Shown: positions 11,674 through 24,221 of the stretch, piece by piece
Layout of the letters: each line of letters opens with the position of its first letter
Numbering within the stretch: the stretch's first letter is position 1
Source: Epiperipatus broadwayi
Taxonomy: Eukaryota; Onychophora; Udeonychophora; Euonychophora; Peripatidae
Direction of reading: 5' to 3'
DNA: 64,000 nucleotides
Assembly: GCA_028023455.1 (NCBI GenBank)
Contig: JAQFVV010000012.1
Coordinates: 15,762,364-15,826,363 of the forward strand
The notes under the pieces: model-generated
Databases searched by the model: none
What the model saw: only the letters and a program-made list of their open reading frames with translations
Told to the model about the DNA's origin: nothing
Program-made: the position numbers and the translations under genes

Positions 11674-14600
11674 ATGTGTCTTAAAATAGGTGGCATTAAT
11701 GTAAGGGGCCTTAATTCTTTTGACCGCATTTACGCTGTTAAAAGATGGATTAATAAAATCAATATCCACATAGCATGCATTTCTGAAACAAAGTTACACA
11801 CTCAATCAGACTTCAGAATAGACCATCTATTCCAACAGTACGGGCTCTTTCAATATGCACATTCTAACACTGCATCATCTGGGTTGCCTTTCTCATTCAC
11901 AAAAGCCTGCCATACACCAAACTCAGGCACTTCACCTAGACAAAGAAGTACTGCTGCTAAATTTAACCTTCGGAAGATACTCACTCAGTATAATCTATTT
12001 GTACTTAAGGAACACCGCTGACTCAGTGCATGCAGCAATCAATACAATTCTATTCTGTCATCAAACTCTTCACCAACAATTTGCTTCGATGACTTCAACA
12101 CGAGTTACCACAACTTCAACACTAAGTATTTACATCTCTTCAACAGAGTCTTATTGTGGGGAGAAGGCTTTTTTTCTCCTGATGCCTTCTCCTTCTATAC
12201 ACTGCAAAAAAGATCTCTAATAGATCTGCTCTACTATTCCCCTGACATACATTTTGATCTCAATGCCCGATTGCAATATGTGCCTTTCTCAGATCACCTG
12301 GCACTGTTAATATCACTGTAAATTAACCCTAACACATTGGTTCAAACAAATTTTTCTCACACCATAAGACTACTAAACAAAGTTGCAGCACCTGAATGGA
12401 TTTTTTCCAAAGCGTACATCTTATTTAATAAAATTTAAATCCTTTCTCTGCCACCTATCCAAGCATGGTCAATGTTTGTTGGAATAATGAGCTCTCTGAT
12501 TGACTTCCACACACGGAAAACCAAAGGACCCAACCAGCTCCTAAAAGATCTAGACAACATTACTAACAGGCTAAGTGAACTCTCTCACACAGACACTACT
12601 GTCCAAGACATCATGGACCTTAAATTGCAATACTATCACAAACAAAAAGTCATGGCACAATATGTGGCGACTAAAAGATCCGAAGTCTTAAATAATCGAC
12701 ATAACTGGATACACAGCTACATCAGATGGGGGGAGCTGCCAAAAGGCCGACACCTTCAATAATTTCCATGGATCAACATTGCTATAGTGGTCCAGCAATG
12801 CTTTCCACAATCCATAACCATTTTTCACGCAAGCTACAAAGCTATAACTTTGAGATTGGGAGCGTTTGGGGAGAACTAGATGGAAACACTAACTACAATA
12901 TCACTGAATCACAAAGAGTACAAAAGCTACAGAACTACCCAAAGAGCACACATCCGGGACTACCTGGTATCCCAAGATTTGTGCTACTGCATCTGAGCCA
13001 ATACACTGCACCCATAGTCTGAAAAATGATCGATGTCCTCACTGGGGACTTCCAGAACATCCCTGACCTCTACCCGGTCGCACTTGTGCCTTTCTTAAAA
13101 AAACAAATCAACCCCTCAAAGCTAATAAACATACACCCAATTTCCATGATTCCACGCCTCATTGAAACAATAGAATCCATAGTTAAAGATCTCATACAAG
13201 AACAGATATATAGACACATCACCAAATATCAAATTCGCTCGCAAAGTCGCCTCCACCAGTAATGTGGTCCAGCACTTCATACTACTTTCCGAACATGTCA
13301 GACTACAAAGAAAATCAAACCCGTTAGTTATTCAACTAGACTTCTCGACATTTGACAATGTCATTCCATCAATCTTACTACAAATGCTCCACGACTATCA
13401 TATGCCAGATGTTTACATCCGTATTATTGGCAATTTACTGTTCAAAAGTTCGATATTTACCTCTCTAGATGGAAAGCTTTCAGAGGGATTAAGACCCCAT
13501 CTATTCATTCCACAATGATCCCCTTTGGCTACCCTCTCCTTCATAATGTACCTCAACCCCTTCTCATGGAAATAGAATGCAGTATGCCAGGCATGTATGT
13601 GCCAGCACTGAAACATGCAGTTCACCACATCTCATATGTTGATGATGTTTCCGTATTCATTCCTCACAAATCCCAGCTTCAAACCGTAATACAAATCATA
13701 AACAAATATGCCAAAAAACTAAATCTTAAAGTCAACTACAATAAATCTTCCATCTGGAAAATCAAAACAGGTATAACAATTCCCTCAATATTCATGGCCC
13801 AGCCACAATCATTTCTGGGCTTTGCCATTGCCAAGTCTAGATTAGCCATGTCGAAGGACATCTTGAACTCAATACTGGACAAAACAAGAAAGGTAGTCAG
13901 CTCGCTGTCAAGAATTTCAATATCACTACCCGGCAAGGTTGCCTTACTCAACATGCTAGTCTACCCGGGACTAAGCTACTACCTGCCATTCATAAAACCC
14001 ACCAAAACGTTTGAACGATCAATGAACTCGTTATGCTCTAGGCTGCTTTGGAACAGTAAAGTCTTGACCATAAGCATGGCTAAAGCTCAAATGTCCAAAG
14101 AATCAAATGGGCTTGGCCTGCATTCAGTGTCCATCCTGTACCTCCAAAAGGTTCTAGGAGTGCTGCGTGTGGCCAGCTTTGAACAAACAAATCTAAACCT
14201 CACACCAATAGTGGAGCCCACGGATACACCTACCGCTCACCAGAAAATGGATGACGGATATATGGACTTATGTCAGAAACTCAGCAAACATAACACAACA
14301 TACAATAGAGGAAAAAAAGACATATTGGCAAACATATAAACTCAAATACACCAAACCATTTTACAGAATGATCTAGGGTTAAACAATAAACAACTCATAG
14401 GGAAATCGAAAAAATTGGTTCTTAAAACCAAAATACATTGACTTTCTGCTAAAGATCAACCTCTCCTCCCTGCCAACAAATCATTTTCTGATGTGGAAAA
14501 GAGGGTTTAGCAAGATCAACTCTCAATGCCAATTAGGTGCCACAGCAGATGAGACAATTCATCACCTGTATTTCTGCCCTTTTCTTAAGCCAATCAGATC

Positions 14601-14883
14601 CTTTATTAATGAAAGCATGTCGCTCGACATTAGAGAAGTTTTAGTCATTCAAAAGGCTATAAAGAGTGGCATATTCTCGAAAATCAGAATCGCCATTATT
14701 CTAACCTTTGCAATCTGGCTATCCAGATGCAAGTGTATATTTGAAAATGCTAATCGTGGTGTCTGCAACATCTATATCAAATTACTCAAGTGGCTCAGGA
14801 ACAGAGATAGATTGCTGGCTCCAGACTGGCTTTCTCATGAAACCTGGGCTAGGGTCATCCTCCTGGAGGAGTGGGGGCAATGA
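11674..14883 (+). pseudogene. LINE ORF2 (endonuclease and reverse transcriptase), multiply broken
   Basis: The start encodes KIGGINVRGLNS...ISETKL, the first block of the APE-type endonuclease that nicks target DNA. After several frame changes the reverse transcriptase follows. Its palm block A reads IQLDFSTFDNVIPS (about 13330-13370) and its catalytic box is YVDD (13635-13646), preceded by HHIS and followed by SVFIPHKSQL. The thumb region contains GLGLHSVSILY (about 14108-14140), typical of L1/Tx1 polymerases. The C-terminus (14491-14883) has a Cys/His cluster ending HHLYFCPF. The catalytic Asp pair is intact, but stops near 12020, 13022, 13263, 13518 and 14339 destroy the protein. Confidence 0.75.
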
Positions 14884-15015
14884 TCCCAGTCTCGGACCAC
14901 AGCAAGTTCTACAGAGTGAATGCCTTGCAACAGTGTAAAAAGAATATAGCTATGTATAGATAAACATATTCAATTGTATCTAATAAATTTTAATTTATTT
15001 TAATAAAAAAAAAAA

Positions 15016-17471
15016 ACTACAGTTCATATTAATATAGTATATTATCCAAAATTTAATAATAAATTTGTAACTGATATCTATTTTAAATAACCCTTAATTT
15101 ACTGTGTGCTCAATTTATATTGTATTTTTTTAAAAGTATAAGATACTAAAATCAATACTGATAAAATTTTTATTATAAAATTTATTAACAGCTTTGACAC
15201 CAATGAATACGTATGAGTATGTTAGATTAGTCTCAGCTAATTGTTAAACATCAGTTTAATAATAATAATGTTTTTACTTCACTGACTAGTTAAAACTTGT
15301 TTATCTATCCATCTTTCTTATAAATATGAATTCTGATTATTGTAATTAAATTATTAAAAAAATGAAATTTCAATTTAATAAAATAATAATAATAATTCAT
15401 TTGTAATAAATAGTAATAAACAGATAAAATTAAGAATGTATTATGGAAATAAAATTTAATGTGCTCTATTGTGTAGTATGTTTAAACCAATAAGTGGTGT
15501 TGGACAAAATACTTATTCCAAAAATCAAAGGAAAATATTTATAAATTAATTTTGTTAAACAAATATAAAATTATAAAATAGATCCACCATAAATATATTG
15601 GGTAGACCTAAATAAATTATTAGATAAAAATCTGTTTAATTATTATTATAATAAATTTTCCTTAGATTATTATATATATCCAAACATTTGTTTTCATACA
15701 AACATACGCTAAATTATCCTTTTAAATACAAATATAATAATAAATTTTAATGAAATTAAACAACCTGTACACAGTGGTAAATGTTTGTTATCCATAGGTC
15801 CTATTGCATTTTAGATTTCTTTCATGAAATTTAAATATAATTTATTTAAATATCCAATGGTTATAAAGTAGCAGTCACACAACACACATAAAAAAGAATG
15901 ATTGAAGTTTATTCCATTGAACTGTCAAATATTAATTTTCAGCAAAGCATTAGGCACATTAATCCCTTTAAGTGATTGTTACTGTGTTGTATATTATCCT
16001 GTGTATTGTTGTTGTTTAAATTCTATTATCATATATATGAGATATTATTATAAATAGGTATTAATTTCCATGAGTGGTTCATCCAATATTTCTACCAATA
16101 TAATTTTCACTTGAAGATAATTATCTCTTTTTATTCTTTAGGTTATTAAATAATCTGTGGACATTGTATTTAAACACGATATAGGTTTAAAGTAAAGACT
16201 TTACCAATATTTTACAATTTAAAACCATCTCACTACATGGCATTGAAAACATAATATAATATAGAAGATCAAAACTTTTAAACATCTTCTTAATAAAGTA
16301 ATCTTTAGTAAATTGTTGTTATATTTTAAATCCTTGACAAAATTATTAATTTTATTGTTTGGCAGTTACATTATATTTCAGACCCATGCATAAGTATATT
16401 TATTGTTACTTTAAACAAACATTTTAGAAATTTCTAGTAAAACTTTTCTGAACACTATGGCAAACATATTTCGGTTGTTATTTCAAAAGCCTCTAATGTT
16501 ACATTTGTTTGTTGTCCTAGAACAGATGTCAAAACTTCCTGTTCAGCCAATCATAAATTTATATGATACACTTTTAATATATATATATATTTAAACAAAA
16601 TATTTAAAGCTTAATGCATCATATTACTTGAACCATTTGAGATACATCCTATAAAGAAAAACAAATCATAAAAGAAGGGCTTCATCTTGACAACATGGAC
16701 TTATTTATACTCCTTTTCCCATTGATGTAATTTTATTATATAACAAATCAGAAGATTATTATGGATATGCTCAAATTTCTTCCTTTAATCTTATAGAGAA
16801 AATATTAATGTTATGTAAACACAGACCAGCATTTTAAACATGTTCCTTTAGGATTTTAATTGTTTAAAACAAAAATAATAATAATACATTTGGCTTATTT
16901 TAAAATATTAATATAAACATTATTATTTTCTTTTTTTTTTTAAACAATATCACATTCAAAATATTCATGAATTTAAAATCAACATACATTTATATATTCA
17001 CACATATGAGAATGTAATCTGTTATTCATTTATTAAAGTCTCTTATTGAAAATATATAATATCACTGGGTTTTTTTATTAAATACAAAATATATATATAC
17101 ATCTTTCCTTTAAACTTATAAATGACTTTAACTTTCAAAGAAATTAATATTGTATAATTTTTAAAAGATAAAAAAGGAGAACAAATTGCAAATTGTTTTA
17201 TTCTAAAATGTTTACAATAAGCTAAAACCAAACAAAAAAATAATACGTTTTTAAAATTGAAATATTTTAATTTTTTGTTCAGTGACAAAATGCCAAGTTT
17301 ACTGCATATTGTCTTTAGAATAGAATAAAATGATCCACAAATTTATTTCTAAGAAATAAAATAAAAATAACAAGTCTCAAATTGTTGTTTTGTCTATTAG
17401 AATATTTTATAATGACCTAAGTGACTTAGAATAGGATTTCCAAAACAGGTATCATGTATTTTGTCTTAAAC
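15016..17471. other. AT-rich intronic stretch with no recognised gene
   Basis: Nothing beyond simple A/T-rich sequence, short poly-A or poly-T runs and a small (TA)n tract near 16580 is seen. An 81-codon open stretch on the minus strand (17043-17288) is Lys/Phe/Ile-rich low complexity with no domain. Confidence 0.5.
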
Positions 17472-17486
17472 CAGTGATGGCGAACC
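17464..17486 (+). repeat. Left target duplication and TIR of hAT element
   Basis: Bases 17464-17471 (TCTTAAAC) precede the terminal CAGTGATGGCGAACC that starts at 17472. The reverse complement of the right end is CAGTGGTGGCGAATC, matching at 13 of 15 positions. This is the usual CAGTG start of Charlie-like hAT elements. Confidence 0.85.
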
Positions 17487-20015
17487 TATGGCACACATGC
17501 CAGAGATGGCACGTTCAAATTTTTACTGGCACGTGAACTATTTTTTTGCTGCTAAAATTTGTACTAATAAAAATTTACTGTAAACTAAAGATAAAATAAA
17601 TAAATATAATATTATTATAGAATTCAATTTACAATTGAACTCTGATTAGGAACAATAAATTATATTTTAAGTCAAAAAAAGTGGTACTAGTATACTGTGG
17701 ATCACATTCTATAAATCTGTCAAATGATTCCAATAAAACTAGAAAGTAAAATCAGTAAAATATTTTATAACTTTTTGAAATAATTTTTTTTTAATCTAAA
17801 GTAAAAGTAATCAAATGGTTTTCTGTCCTAATCTTTTTTCACCTAAACATGTTGACACCATTCATTTTTTTAATGTAATCAAAATCACGAACGAAGGAAC
17901 AAAATGCATAATCAATGCCATCAAATGACTTTTTTTTTTTTTTTGTTTGAAGTTTTGCTATAAAAATGAAATGATAAATCATTTATTTATAGAATTATTA
18001 AAGCTCATTTAAATTTACTTTTAAATAAATTTATTACCATTATGTTAATATGACTAGTGAAAATAAAAAACAAAAATTATCAAGCAGTAGAGAATTTCAA
18101 AATTGGTCGACTGATGAATATGAATGATAAATAAAGATACCAGGGTAGTATGCATTTTATATTTTGGAATAGTTGGGTTGAGAACATCATCGGTAAAACA
18201 GCATTATAAGACCTATCATAAATAGCTCTGTGAAAAAAGTAAAGATGAACAAAAAGAATATATTGCCCAAGCATTTGAAAATATAAATATTCAATCAACA
18301 TCTATAATGAAATTTATTGAAAATCATTCAAATATAACTACTGCTAATTTTTTTTTTTTTTCAAATGTAATTGCCAAGCATAGGAAACCTTTTGTTGATG
18401 GAGAATATGTGAAACAAGCTTGGATGAAATGTGCACCAGTTCTTTTTGAAAAAAAAGCAAAAATTATTCAGAGCATAAAAGATTTATCATTAGCTAGAAA
18501 TACAGTTAAAGAAAAAATTCTGCAAATGGCTAACAACATAACTTGCCAACAAAAAAGAGATATAAAATCTTCTAGTTTAATTTCTCTCTGCCTTGATGAA
18601 AGTACAGACATAAATGAATCAGCTTGTTTGATTATTTTTATTCACTATTGTGTTGGGAATAATATCAAAGCAGAATTGATCAGTTTAATTTCATTTGTAA
18701 TAACAAAAAGAATAAATATTTTCAACATAGATGTTGCCAAAGTTGTATCAGTGACTACAGATGTTGCTTATGACTGCAAAAGAAAATAGTTTTCTCATTT
18801 TGTTTACCAACCGTAATGGACATTCAATTTTGTGTTTTCATTGCATTATACATTAACAGGTTTTATGCATGAAGGCCAGCTTTAAGCCACTGAATGAAGT
18901 TATGAACATTGTGACTAAGTTAATCAATTTTATATCTACACATTTAGTGAGATAAACTCAGTATACTATGGTTTACTTGTGTACAACAATGTTTGATGGT
19001 TATGTCGAGGAAAAGTTCTTCAAAGATTCATTGAGTGTTTAAAAGAAATTAGACTGTTTTTATGTAATGAGAAAATCATTGAAAAATATAATGAATTAAT
19101 GGATGTTGAATGGCTTTCAAAATTCATGTTTTTTTTACTGATATGTGTTCACATCTAAATGAATTAAATGTGAAACTGCAAGATTATAATAAGACAATTG
19201 TTGTCATATTTGATTTGATCAAAGCATTTGAAGTTAAATTACAAATTTTCAACTGTGATGTTATTTCTTATACCTTCAAATATTTTCCAAATCTAAAAAA
19301 GTTCTTGACTGATTTAGTATCTCATGAGAAACCAGATCAAGTAAAATTGAAGCAAGACTTTTGTGCTGTTATTCCATTGATAATTGATGAATTTTCTTTA
19401 AAATGTACACAGTCCAAACAATTTTCAGAAATATCAAAAATTTATTTTATACCCATACATAACATCAATGGGTAGTTTCAAGTTAGAAATTTTTGAGTGG
19501 CTTAATTTGAAATATTCAGTTCTATATGGAAACAGAAATTTGTTGACTTGAGGAATTAGTTAGAAACAATGGAAAATGATCGATTATTGGATATATGCAA
19601 AAAGAATGCTGAAGAGGAACTATTAAATGCCTGGAATTCTATTCCTGAAACATTTAATTGTTTAAAAAAATAGCAACCACTATATTATCAATTTTTTCTT
19701 CTACATATGCATGTGAATCATTGTTTTCAGAAACAAATTTAATTAAAGACAGTTCGAGAAATAGAACGACAGATGAATCTAGTTTAGCATGTACATTATT
19801 AAAAATGGCAAAATATGAACCAAATATAAAATATTTGGCATCCAATGTACAACAGCAAAAATCTCATTAAGTACTATATATTTATGATGATGTTATATGT
19901 TTATTTCCAAAATTTTGCTTAATTATTATTGTTATTATTATTATTTTGTTTTATAAACTTAAAAAACTGCAATAATTAACTTGTTTATATTTTGATTTAA
20001 GATTCGCCACCACTG
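17472..20015 (+). mobile_element. hAT (Charlie/GTF2IRD2-like) DNA transposon, full length but dead
   Basis: This 2544-bp element has 15-bp imperfect terminal inverted repeats starting CAGTG and flanking 8-bp duplications TCTTAAAC (left) and TCTTAAAA (right, 20016-20023), 7 of 8 identical, as expected for hAT insertion. The interior encodes a broken transposase related to the hAT-derived part of GTF2IRD2. It sits in the sense orientation in the host intron. The one-base difference between duplications and the many stops suggest an old insertion. Confidence 0.88.
18307..19870 (+). pseudogene. hAT transposase, GTF2IRD2-like, multiply interrupted
   Basis: The first open segment (18307-18789) contains VIAKHRKPFVDGEYVK, a SLARNTV block and LCLDESTD; the Asp at 18595-18597 is the expected first catalytic residue of the RNase H-like DDE core. 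After a broken stretch, 19110-19475 carries a DMCSHLNELNVKLQDYN block characteristic of this subfamily. The end (19658-19870) is the hAT dimerisation region with TYACESLFSETNLIKDSS and TDESSLACTLL. The order of blocks matches GTF2IRD2-like transposases, but several stops and frame changes separate them. No N-terminal BED finger was found. Confidence 0.8.
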
Positions 20016-20023
20016 TCTTAAAA
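20001..20023 (-). repeat. Right TIR and target duplication of hAT element
   Basis: GATTCGCCACCACTG (20001-20015) is the inverted partner of the left terminus. It is followed by the duplicated target TCTTAAAA (20016-20023). Confidence 0.85.
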
Positions 20024-21602
20024 TAAAATAAAATCAGAAAAAGCATCAATTTGGCAATTTTAATAATAATCCTATAAATAATAAGTGACTGATTTTGTGT
20101 GCTATCTACATATATTATTTGTTTATACCATAACTTTTCAAAAAAGTAAAAATTATTATATTTTATGAAAAATTTTAGTATTTTTAATTTATAATTTAAT
20201 TAGATTGGAAACAAAAAAAAATCTTTCATTGCAATTGTGTACATTTTATATCTGTTTTAAATCCCATTATGTTATTAATTTGCACTAAAATGAAAAAATT
20301 AGAATGTTCTAAAAAAACTAACTAATAGTGCCTACTGAAAAAAATCTTAACTGAAAATTCTATTGCTATTTTAAAAAAAATAAACAAAACAGTTCACCTG
20401 CTCTTAATTTTTTTGTATGTTGCATATTTAATAAATAGCAGTACTATAAGACAACATAGTCTTTATCATCATTAGTAATCTTTCAAAATGCAGATGTCAC
20501 ATACCAATGCAGATTTTCTCAAGCATTATTATCTTTCATTTTACTTTTCAAAAACACATAGTTATTTTCTTTTTTAAGATATCAACTTTTTTTTCTTATT
20601 TCTTTTTTTTTTTTACAATTGGAAGTTGACTCAAAGAAAGTGTTCGCTCAGATTTTCAAAATGATGCTATATTCTACTTCATATATTTTCCAAAAATAGT
20701 ATAGTGCATAAGCTACATTTGAAATACATTTGCACACATATCAGCAGATTGTTAGAAATATATCCATAGAGTACATGTTTTTAAAGAAACTAACCATGTA
20801 GAGCATGTTTTGTGAAGAAAATAATCTGTTAAGACAAAGAAATGATCATTTCCCTTGGTACAGACATTTTTGGATCATCCTGTAAAATAACAGCATAAAA
20901 ATATTAACACTGATAATATTTTGTGAAAAAATAATATACTATTTTGGAATTGTAATCTTTCTATCAAGGGCTAAAATTTAAGCCTTTTATGTTGTTTTAA
21001 TTACTTTATTTGACAATAAATTACTAAAGTTAAAAAAAAAAAAAATTACTAAATATTAAATATTTACTTTTTAAAAGTTAATGTGTAAATTAAATATTTT
21101 CATAATAACATTTTATTTTACCTGACATTGAATTAAAATTTAAAAAAAAAGAAATCTTGTATATGGAATATATTTAGAAACAGAAGAATTATGAAAGTTA
21201 TGTGTGAAACTTTGGAGAATTAAAAAAAAAAGAAGAGGCTGAAGATTTCAAGGAAGTGCAAGAAAACAAAATAGTCTGGTGTGCAAATCCTATAGTTTTG
21301 ATAGATGATAATGAAGAACATACAAGCATATTGTTATTTTAATCCAATATACATTTTTTTTTGTTATTATGTAAAATTTTAAAACTTCTCTAGTAATTTA
21401 TTAAAACAATTTTTGAATTTATGTGAAAGTTTTTTTGCACATCTTGTAGTGTTTGAATTATTGCATTAATAATGAATCATAAACTATAGTTGAATTAATT
21501 TTGGAAAGAGTCGATAATAACCAGAAGTTTTTTGTCATTTGAATATAATAGTGAGAAGTAAAAAGCTGGAGTCATAAACCTTATTTTGAAACAGTAATGT
21601 GA
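20024..21602. other. AT-rich intronic stretch
   Basis: No recognised gene or repeat border is seen. A 44-codon acidic open run ending near 21341 (EEAEDFKEVQENKIVW) stands out in composition, but it has no family match that I know and no convincing splice context. Confidence 0.45.
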
Positions 21603-22498
21603 TGTGATGCATTGAAGCTTCTTTTTCGGAGTCAGGAATCTCTCAGCTAATATTCCCAGAGAAATCTGTTAGCCATCTTACCTTCCCATTCACCACCCTA
21701 AATTTTTCCCATATTCTTCTCCATCTTGCTCCATCCCCTTTCCACAACATAATTTTTGTCAACTCTATGACCTTTATATCTAGATCACCTTATTTTCCCC
21801 CAAATCCAGCATAAAAACCAAGAATCCACTCTCTGTATAATCATTTGTATATTTATTTTCCACAACATTATTTGTGTCCTTTCTGCTTGCAGACATTTAC
21901 ATTCAATTAATAGAAGTCTAATATTTTCTAGGCCTTACTTACATAACTTACAGATTAAGTCACTCAAGTTTTTCTATTTATGTATATATTTCTTTGTTGA
22001 TAAAGATCCTGTTCTAGCCTTAAACAGTAAACTACTTTCCTTGCTATTATAAATTAACTCACACCCAATATTCCGTTTACTTCTATATATATTTAAACTC
22101 TTTTTACTCTTCATACTAGTTTTCCATCTCTCCAACTCCCTATTTTTTATTAATGCATCTATTCTTCTATCCCATTCCTTGACACTATAACACTCAACAA
22201 TTCTCCTAACACAATCATCCCACCTTTTGTATAAATATAATGGCATAAATTCTTTATCCAAATCTTCTGCATACCAGACTACCTTTCCCACCCATCTTGT
22301 TGCCTGCCCTTTACTCATAACCCAATTAAATACTATTTTGGCTATTCTCTTATTATCCATAAATTGCAATCTACTGAACATTTTCATTTTGCTTTTTGCA
22401 TATCTCATATAAAAACTTAACCATCCCATTTCTCTTCGAATTGCCTTCTTTGCTGTCCACACATCTGCATCTAAGGCACGTCTTCCTAAACTCTCCAT
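21603..22498 (-). mobile_element. 3' fragment of the LINE family also at 39-42 kb and 47.6-49 kb
   Basis: On the minus strand a 189-codon open segment (22543-21974) encodes the post-RT region: LGRRALDADVWTAKKAI, MDNKRIAKIVFNWVMSKGQ and FKARTGSLSTKKY. These blocks are shared nearly residue for residue with the copy at 47.6-49 kb. The first 18 codons of that open segment belong to the neighbouring fold-back repeat, so LINE homology starts near 22495. The element ends near 21603 with an ACATC-type short tandem tail, like the 49.07-kb copy. The Cys/His end region is decayed. Confidence 0.78.
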
Positions 22499-23345
22499 AC
22501 AGTAGTGCCACCCAATGCAAGCCTTAGTAATCAATGAATGCAAGATAAAATCCCTATCTAGTGTCTATGTATATAATATCCTTAGACTAGTTTCTAGCTT
22601 GTGGCTTTCATCAGTGAGGAACCTTGGATCTGAGAGCATTGCATTTGATCTTAGGATTTAAGGCAATCCTCCAGCAGCTACCTTTTACATATTTAGTTAA
22701 CTATAATGACATAAGTCCAAGATGAAAACTCAGTAATGTTTTCAATCCAAGCTCATTCACTTGTATTTGTCATATAAATCTGAAATTCATTTATGTCTAT
22801 ATATTTTGGTGTCTTATAGTTTTTAAAAACAAAAATCACCATAATCCTAGGAAGGATTTGTAAAAAACTATGAAAACATTATATATTGTGCTTTCAATTA
22901 TTTTGTTTGTATAGTCATATAAATCTAAACCCAGTTTAGTAAATATACATTTTGGTATCTTTGGTTAAATTTATACCAATTCTATCCATAGAATTATGGT
23001 GATTGGTTTTTCAAAAACAAAGACACTGAAATATATAGATATTAAACTGGCTTCAGATCTATATGACTATACAAGCAAATGAGTTTGGATTGAAAATATC
23101 ATGTTTTTATCCTGGGCTTATAATTTTATAGTCAACTAAATAGGTAAAAGTTGTTTGCTAGAGGGTTGCATTAGATCTTAAGATCTAAGTGCTGTGCTCT
23201 CAGATCCAAGGCTCCTCACTGATGATAGCCACAAGCTAGAAACTTGTCTGGAAATATTGGATAAGTAGGCACTAGTTAGGCAATTTATGCACAAATCTTT
23301 TTGCATCCATTGATTGCAAAGGTTTGCATAGGATGGTACTACTGT
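22499..23345. repeat. Long imperfect inverted repeat (fold-back element)
   Basis: The left arm (about 22499-22870) and right arm (about 22980-23345) are reverse complements along most of their length. The best block is 22598-22638 against 23195-23235, matching at 39 of 41 positions. The outer ends also pair (AGTAGTGCCACCCAATGCAA against the complement of 23325-23345). The centre near 22.92 kb carries repeated 'gtcatataaatct' motifs. It could form a large hairpin in the pre-mRNA. No coding capacity was recognised. The left edge abuts the LINE fragment. Confidence 0.75.
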
Positions 23346-23421
23346 TTTAACAGTTTGTGTATGCATAGGAAATGGTTTTATACTTTTGGTGTAAAATCAA
23401 GAATAATTTTACATCTTGTTT

Positions 23422-23434
23422 GGGGGGGGGGGGG
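23422..23434 (+). repeat. Run of 13 G
   Basis: A pure G-tract occurs in otherwise AT-rich DNA. It is a likely length-variable or assembly-error-prone site. Confidence 0.8.
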
Positions 23435-23728
23435 ACGTTTCTCAATGAGAGATGTTGTTTTAAACAGAAGTAGTATTAATCATGCTAATCTTTTTAAACA
23501 CAATATATATATATAACCTTATTAGAGATAAGCTTTATATTGTTTAATTAGTAAAGTATGCCTAGCATGCTTTTGACTCTTTAATTATAATAGTTATATT
23601 CATGGCATTGATGGTGAGAAGAAAAATTGTGGTATTTATTAAGGAATTAGTCACAATAGAAAAATTTGCATATTTGAATAGTAAATAAGTTATTATATTG
23701 GCCATTTTTTTGAAGGGAGATACAGGAA

Positions 23729-23863
23729 TATTTTTGGTATTTGTGTGATTATTCCTGGCAATAGGCCAGGCCTCTTTTCACTTTGTATTTGGTATATATT
23801 TTTGGTATTTGTGTGATTATTCCTGGCAATAGACCAGGCCTCTTTTCACTTTGTATTTGGTAT
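23729..23863. repeat. Two tandem 68-bp units
   Basis: Unit 1 (23729-23796) and unit 2 (23797-23863) share the sequence running from TATTTTTGGTATTTGTG to CACTTTGTATTTGGTAT with a single visible substitution (GGCC against GACC). This is a recent tandem duplication. Confidence 0.9.
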
Positions 23864-24221
23864 CATTCTCTAGCAGAGGTAGGTTCGAAGGTGTGACTCA
23901 GGTTAAATTTGTGCTCATAGAAAACTAATTTATCATCAGTATTCACTTTGGCTTAGTTATATAAAACAATTCAGGTTGATAGATTGGTGCATGATTCCTC
24001 ATAATAAACAGTATAGCCGTGTCCGATTTTGTAAACTATTTGAGATTTCATCCCTAAGGGCAGACTTTTTGGTGTTGTTAATTAGCCGATTCAGTGTGGG
24101 AAGTGTGTGATAGCTGATTTGATGAGTTAAAGCACAAACTTTGGTAATATGATAGGTAGCATCAGGAATAAAAGGCGGTGATATCCAGGGTTTGTCATTA
24201 GTTGCAATGGATGGATGTTTA

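Larger units (their letters stand above)
10800..15015 (+). mobile_element. L1/Tx1-type LINE, degraded, with poly(A) tail
   Basis: This element has two ORFs: ORF1 with a CCHC zinc knuckle (10838-10879), and ORF2 with an apurinic-type endonuclease start (from 11674), a reverse transcriptase (13.0-14.3 kb) and a C-terminal Cys/His segment (about 14524-14582). It ends in an AATAAA-rich 3' UTR and an A-run at about 15004-15017. Base composition is clearly more GC-rich than the surrounding intron. The 5' end appears truncated inside ORF1, since homology begins near 10800 just before the zinc knuckle. I could not find a target-site duplication. It lies in the sense orientation of the host intron, and many frameshifts make it non-autonomous now. 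Confidence 0.8.

Noticed and set aside
21207-21341. 44-codon acidic open run (EEAEDFKEVQENKIVW...)
   Set aside because: Looks protein-like, but it is preceded by an A-run, has no family match known to me and lacks splice sites; probably chance or an unidentifiable relic.
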